From contig JAGAZW010000228.1 in the NCBI GenBank assembly GCA_017939855.1, positions 1 to 5,910 on the forward strand: a DNA stretch of 5,910 bases, in the 5' to 3' direction. This document shows, piece by piece, positions 4,833-5,910 of the stretch. Source of the stretch: Clostridia bacterium. Its GTDB lineage: Bacteria; Bacillota; Clostridia; Oscillospirales; Acutalibacteraceae. A program made the position numbers and the translations under genes. Below the pieces are notes generated by a model. The model worked only from the letters and a program-made list of their open reading frames with translations, was not told the origin of the DNA and made no database searches. How positions within the stretch are numbered: the stretch's first letter is position 1; each line of letters opens with the position of its first letter.

Positions 4833-5783
4833 TTATTCTTCTTCTTTTCTGAGGCCAAAGCCGAAAGAATCGAGCTTTGCAATAACCTCTTCGAGAGATT
4901 TACGGCCTAAGTTTCTAACCTTCATCATATCCTCTTCGGTTTTATTGATGAGGTCTTCGACCGTATTGATACCGGCACGTTTCAAGCAGTTAAAGCTACG
5001 AACGGAAAGGTCAAGCTCATCAATGGTAAGATCGAGAACCTTCTCTTTGTCGTTATCCTGCTTGTCTGCCATAATGCTTTCGGTATCGTTTGCACCTTCA
5101 GTAAGGTCAAGGAAAAGTTCAAAATGTTCCATAAGAATCTTTGCGGACAAAGAAACTGCTTCGTTTGCCTTTATAGAACCGTCGGTCCAAACTTCAAGTG
5201 TAAGCTTACCCTTGTCTACAACATTACCAACACGGGTATTGTCAACAGTGGGCTTAACTTTAAGAACAGGTGTGTAAATAGAATCGATCGGAATAACACC
5301 GATTACATTCTGCGCAGGCTTATTCTGCTCAGCAGAAACATAGCCTCTACCCTTATTAAGTGTCATCTCCATATTGAGTTTGGCACCTTCGTCTAAGGTT
5401 GCGATATACATATCCTGATTGAGAATTTCTACTTCTGAATCTGCCTTAATAGAGGCTGCCGTTACAACGCAAGGACCTTCTGCCTCAATATAAATCTTCT
5501 TCTCTGTATCCGAGTGAAGTTTAGCAATAAGTCCTTTAAGATTAAGAATAATTTCTGCAACATCTTCCTTAACACCCTCAACGGTGGAGAATTGATGTTG
5601 AACACCGTCTATCTTAACCGAAGTAATAGCAACACCGGGAAGAGTAGAGAGGAGAACCCTTCTTAAACTGTTACCCAAAGTAGTTGCATAGCCTCTTTCA
5701 AGCGGCTCCATAACGAACTTTCCATAAGTTCCGTCGCCCGACAATTCAAGTGTATCAATTCTGGGCTTTTCAATTTCTATCAT
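4833..5783 (-). CDS. rpoA: DNA-directed RNA polymerase subunit alpha
   Basis: A 316-residue protein of the usual length. The N-terminal domain (about 1-230) dimerises and holds beta and beta-prime; it shows the conserved GYATTLGNSLRRVLLSTLPG (31-50) and the DGVQHQFSTVEGVKEDV segment. The C-terminal domain (about 250-310) carries ELDLSVRSFNCLKRAGI and the helix-hairpin-helix RNLGRKSLEEV, which bind upstream promoter DNA and activators. An acidic linker lies between. The ATG at 5783 has GGAG (plus 5791-5794) at 7 nt. It follows rpsD by 76 nt and precedes rplQ by 14 nt, the classical alpha-operon order. The rpsD-rpoA gap contains alternative hairpins close to the ribosome binding site. Confidence 0.98.
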   Translation of the reverse strand: MIEIEKPRIDTLELSGDGTYGKFVMEPLERGYATTLGNSLRRVLLSTLPGVAITSVKIDGVQHQFSTVEGVKEDVAEIILNLKGLIAKLHSDTEKKIYIEAEGPCVVTAASIKADSEVEILNQDMYIATLDEGAKLNMEMTLNKGRGYVSAEQNKPAQNVIGVIPIDSIYTPVLKVKPTVDNTRVGNVVDKGKLTLEVWTDGSIKANEAVSLSAKILMEHFELFLDLTEGANDTESIMADKQDNDKEKVLDLTIDELDLSVRSFNCLKRAGINTVEDLINKTEEDMMKVRNLGRKSLEEVIAKLDSFGFGLRKEEE

Positions 5784-5796
5784 TTAAAAGCTCCAT

Positions 5797-5844
5797 TTCT
5801 CCGCACATAGATTTATAGCATCTCCGTTTGTGCGGTAACGGAGA
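5797..5844 (-). promoter_or_regulatory. Alternative hairpins in the rpsD-rpoA gap, ahead of the rpoA ribosome binding site
   Basis: On the minus strand TCTCCG (plus 5839-5844) can pair with CGGAGA at plus 5821-5826 or with a second copy at 5798-5803. CCGCACA (plus 5829-5835) can pair with TGTGCGG (plus 5801-5807). The foldings exclude each other, and the last arm lies just before GGAG of rpoA (5791-5794). No T tract follows, so it is not a terminator. It may tune translation of rpoA relative to rpsD. No promoter is evident. Confidence 0.4.
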
Positions 5845-5859
5845 GCTAAAAACTTAATT

Positions 5860-5910
5860 TTACTTAGAATAGAACTCAACGATGAGATGCTCTTCAACAG
5901 GAGCCTCAAT
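5860..5910 (-). CDS. rpsD: 30S ribosomal protein S4, C-terminal 16 residues (runs off the right edge)
   Basis: The reading frame entering from the right edge ends IEAPVEEHLIVEFYSK followed by TAA. This matches the conserved S4 C-terminus (the family ends in a motif like ENLIVEFYSR). Its position directly upstream of rpoA and rplQ on the same strand agrees with the alpha-operon order. S4 is a primary 16S rRNA binding protein and in several bacteria represses its own operon; only the tail is visible here, so that cannot be assessed. Confidence 0.9.
   Translation of the reverse strand: MEAPVEEHLIVEFYSK

Noticed and set aside
4645..5277. Long plus-strand open frame across rplQ and rpoA
   Set aside because: It is a serine-rich shadow opposite two essential conserved genes, with no start signal.

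Overview
The window looks like a chromosomal segment of a low-GC Firmicute, most likely a clostridial gut-type organism (Oscillospirales/Ruminococcaceae-like). The basis is the set of strong AGGAGG-type ribosome binding sites, the AT-rich gaps with consensus sigma-A promoters, the zinc-ribbon kinase type at the left edge, and the alpha-operon order rpsD-rpoA-rplQ. I see no mobile element, CRISPR array, tRNA or rRNA.

Layout, left to right. (1) 1-405, minus: the first 135 residues of a zinc-ribbon Ser/Thr kinase-like protein that runs off the left edge, with its own extended -10 promoter. (2) 533-1255, minus: a calcineurin-like metallophosphoesterase starting at GTG, with a clear promoter and terminator, and with two metal-ligand positions changed. 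(3) 1373-2713 and 2700-3866, plus: a two-gene operon divergent from (2). It encodes a membrane-anchored D-Ala-D-Ala carboxypeptidase and, overlapping it by 14 nt, a lipoprotein with two tandem cyclophilin domains. It ends in a 16-bp perfect hairpin. (4) 3918-4091, minus: a 57-residue cysteine-rich protein. (5) 4104-4261, minus: no protein, but a compact structured RNA with its own promoter, a 12-bp closing stem, a long inner hairpin, a 10-bp pseudoknot and an intrinsic terminator. That terminator ends against the ribosome binding site of (4). (6) 4345-5910, minus: the end of the ribosomal alpha operon (rpsD C-terminus, rpoA, rplQ), then a folded 3' region and a strong terminator.

How the parts fit. 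The carboxypeptidase and the double cyclophilin are both exported and anchored to the outer face of the membrane, so together they suggest a cell-wall maturation and extracytoplasmic folding unit. The alpha-operon genes are housekeeping. The kinase-like protein and the metallophosphoesterase are single-gene units, each with its own promoter.

The most unusual element is the RNA at 4104-4261. All of its wobble pairs are valid G-U pairs only on the minus strand, and promoter and terminator fit the fold exactly. I could not assign it to a family with confidence. It may be a free small RNA, or a cis-acting leader that controls the small cysteine-rich gene by termination.
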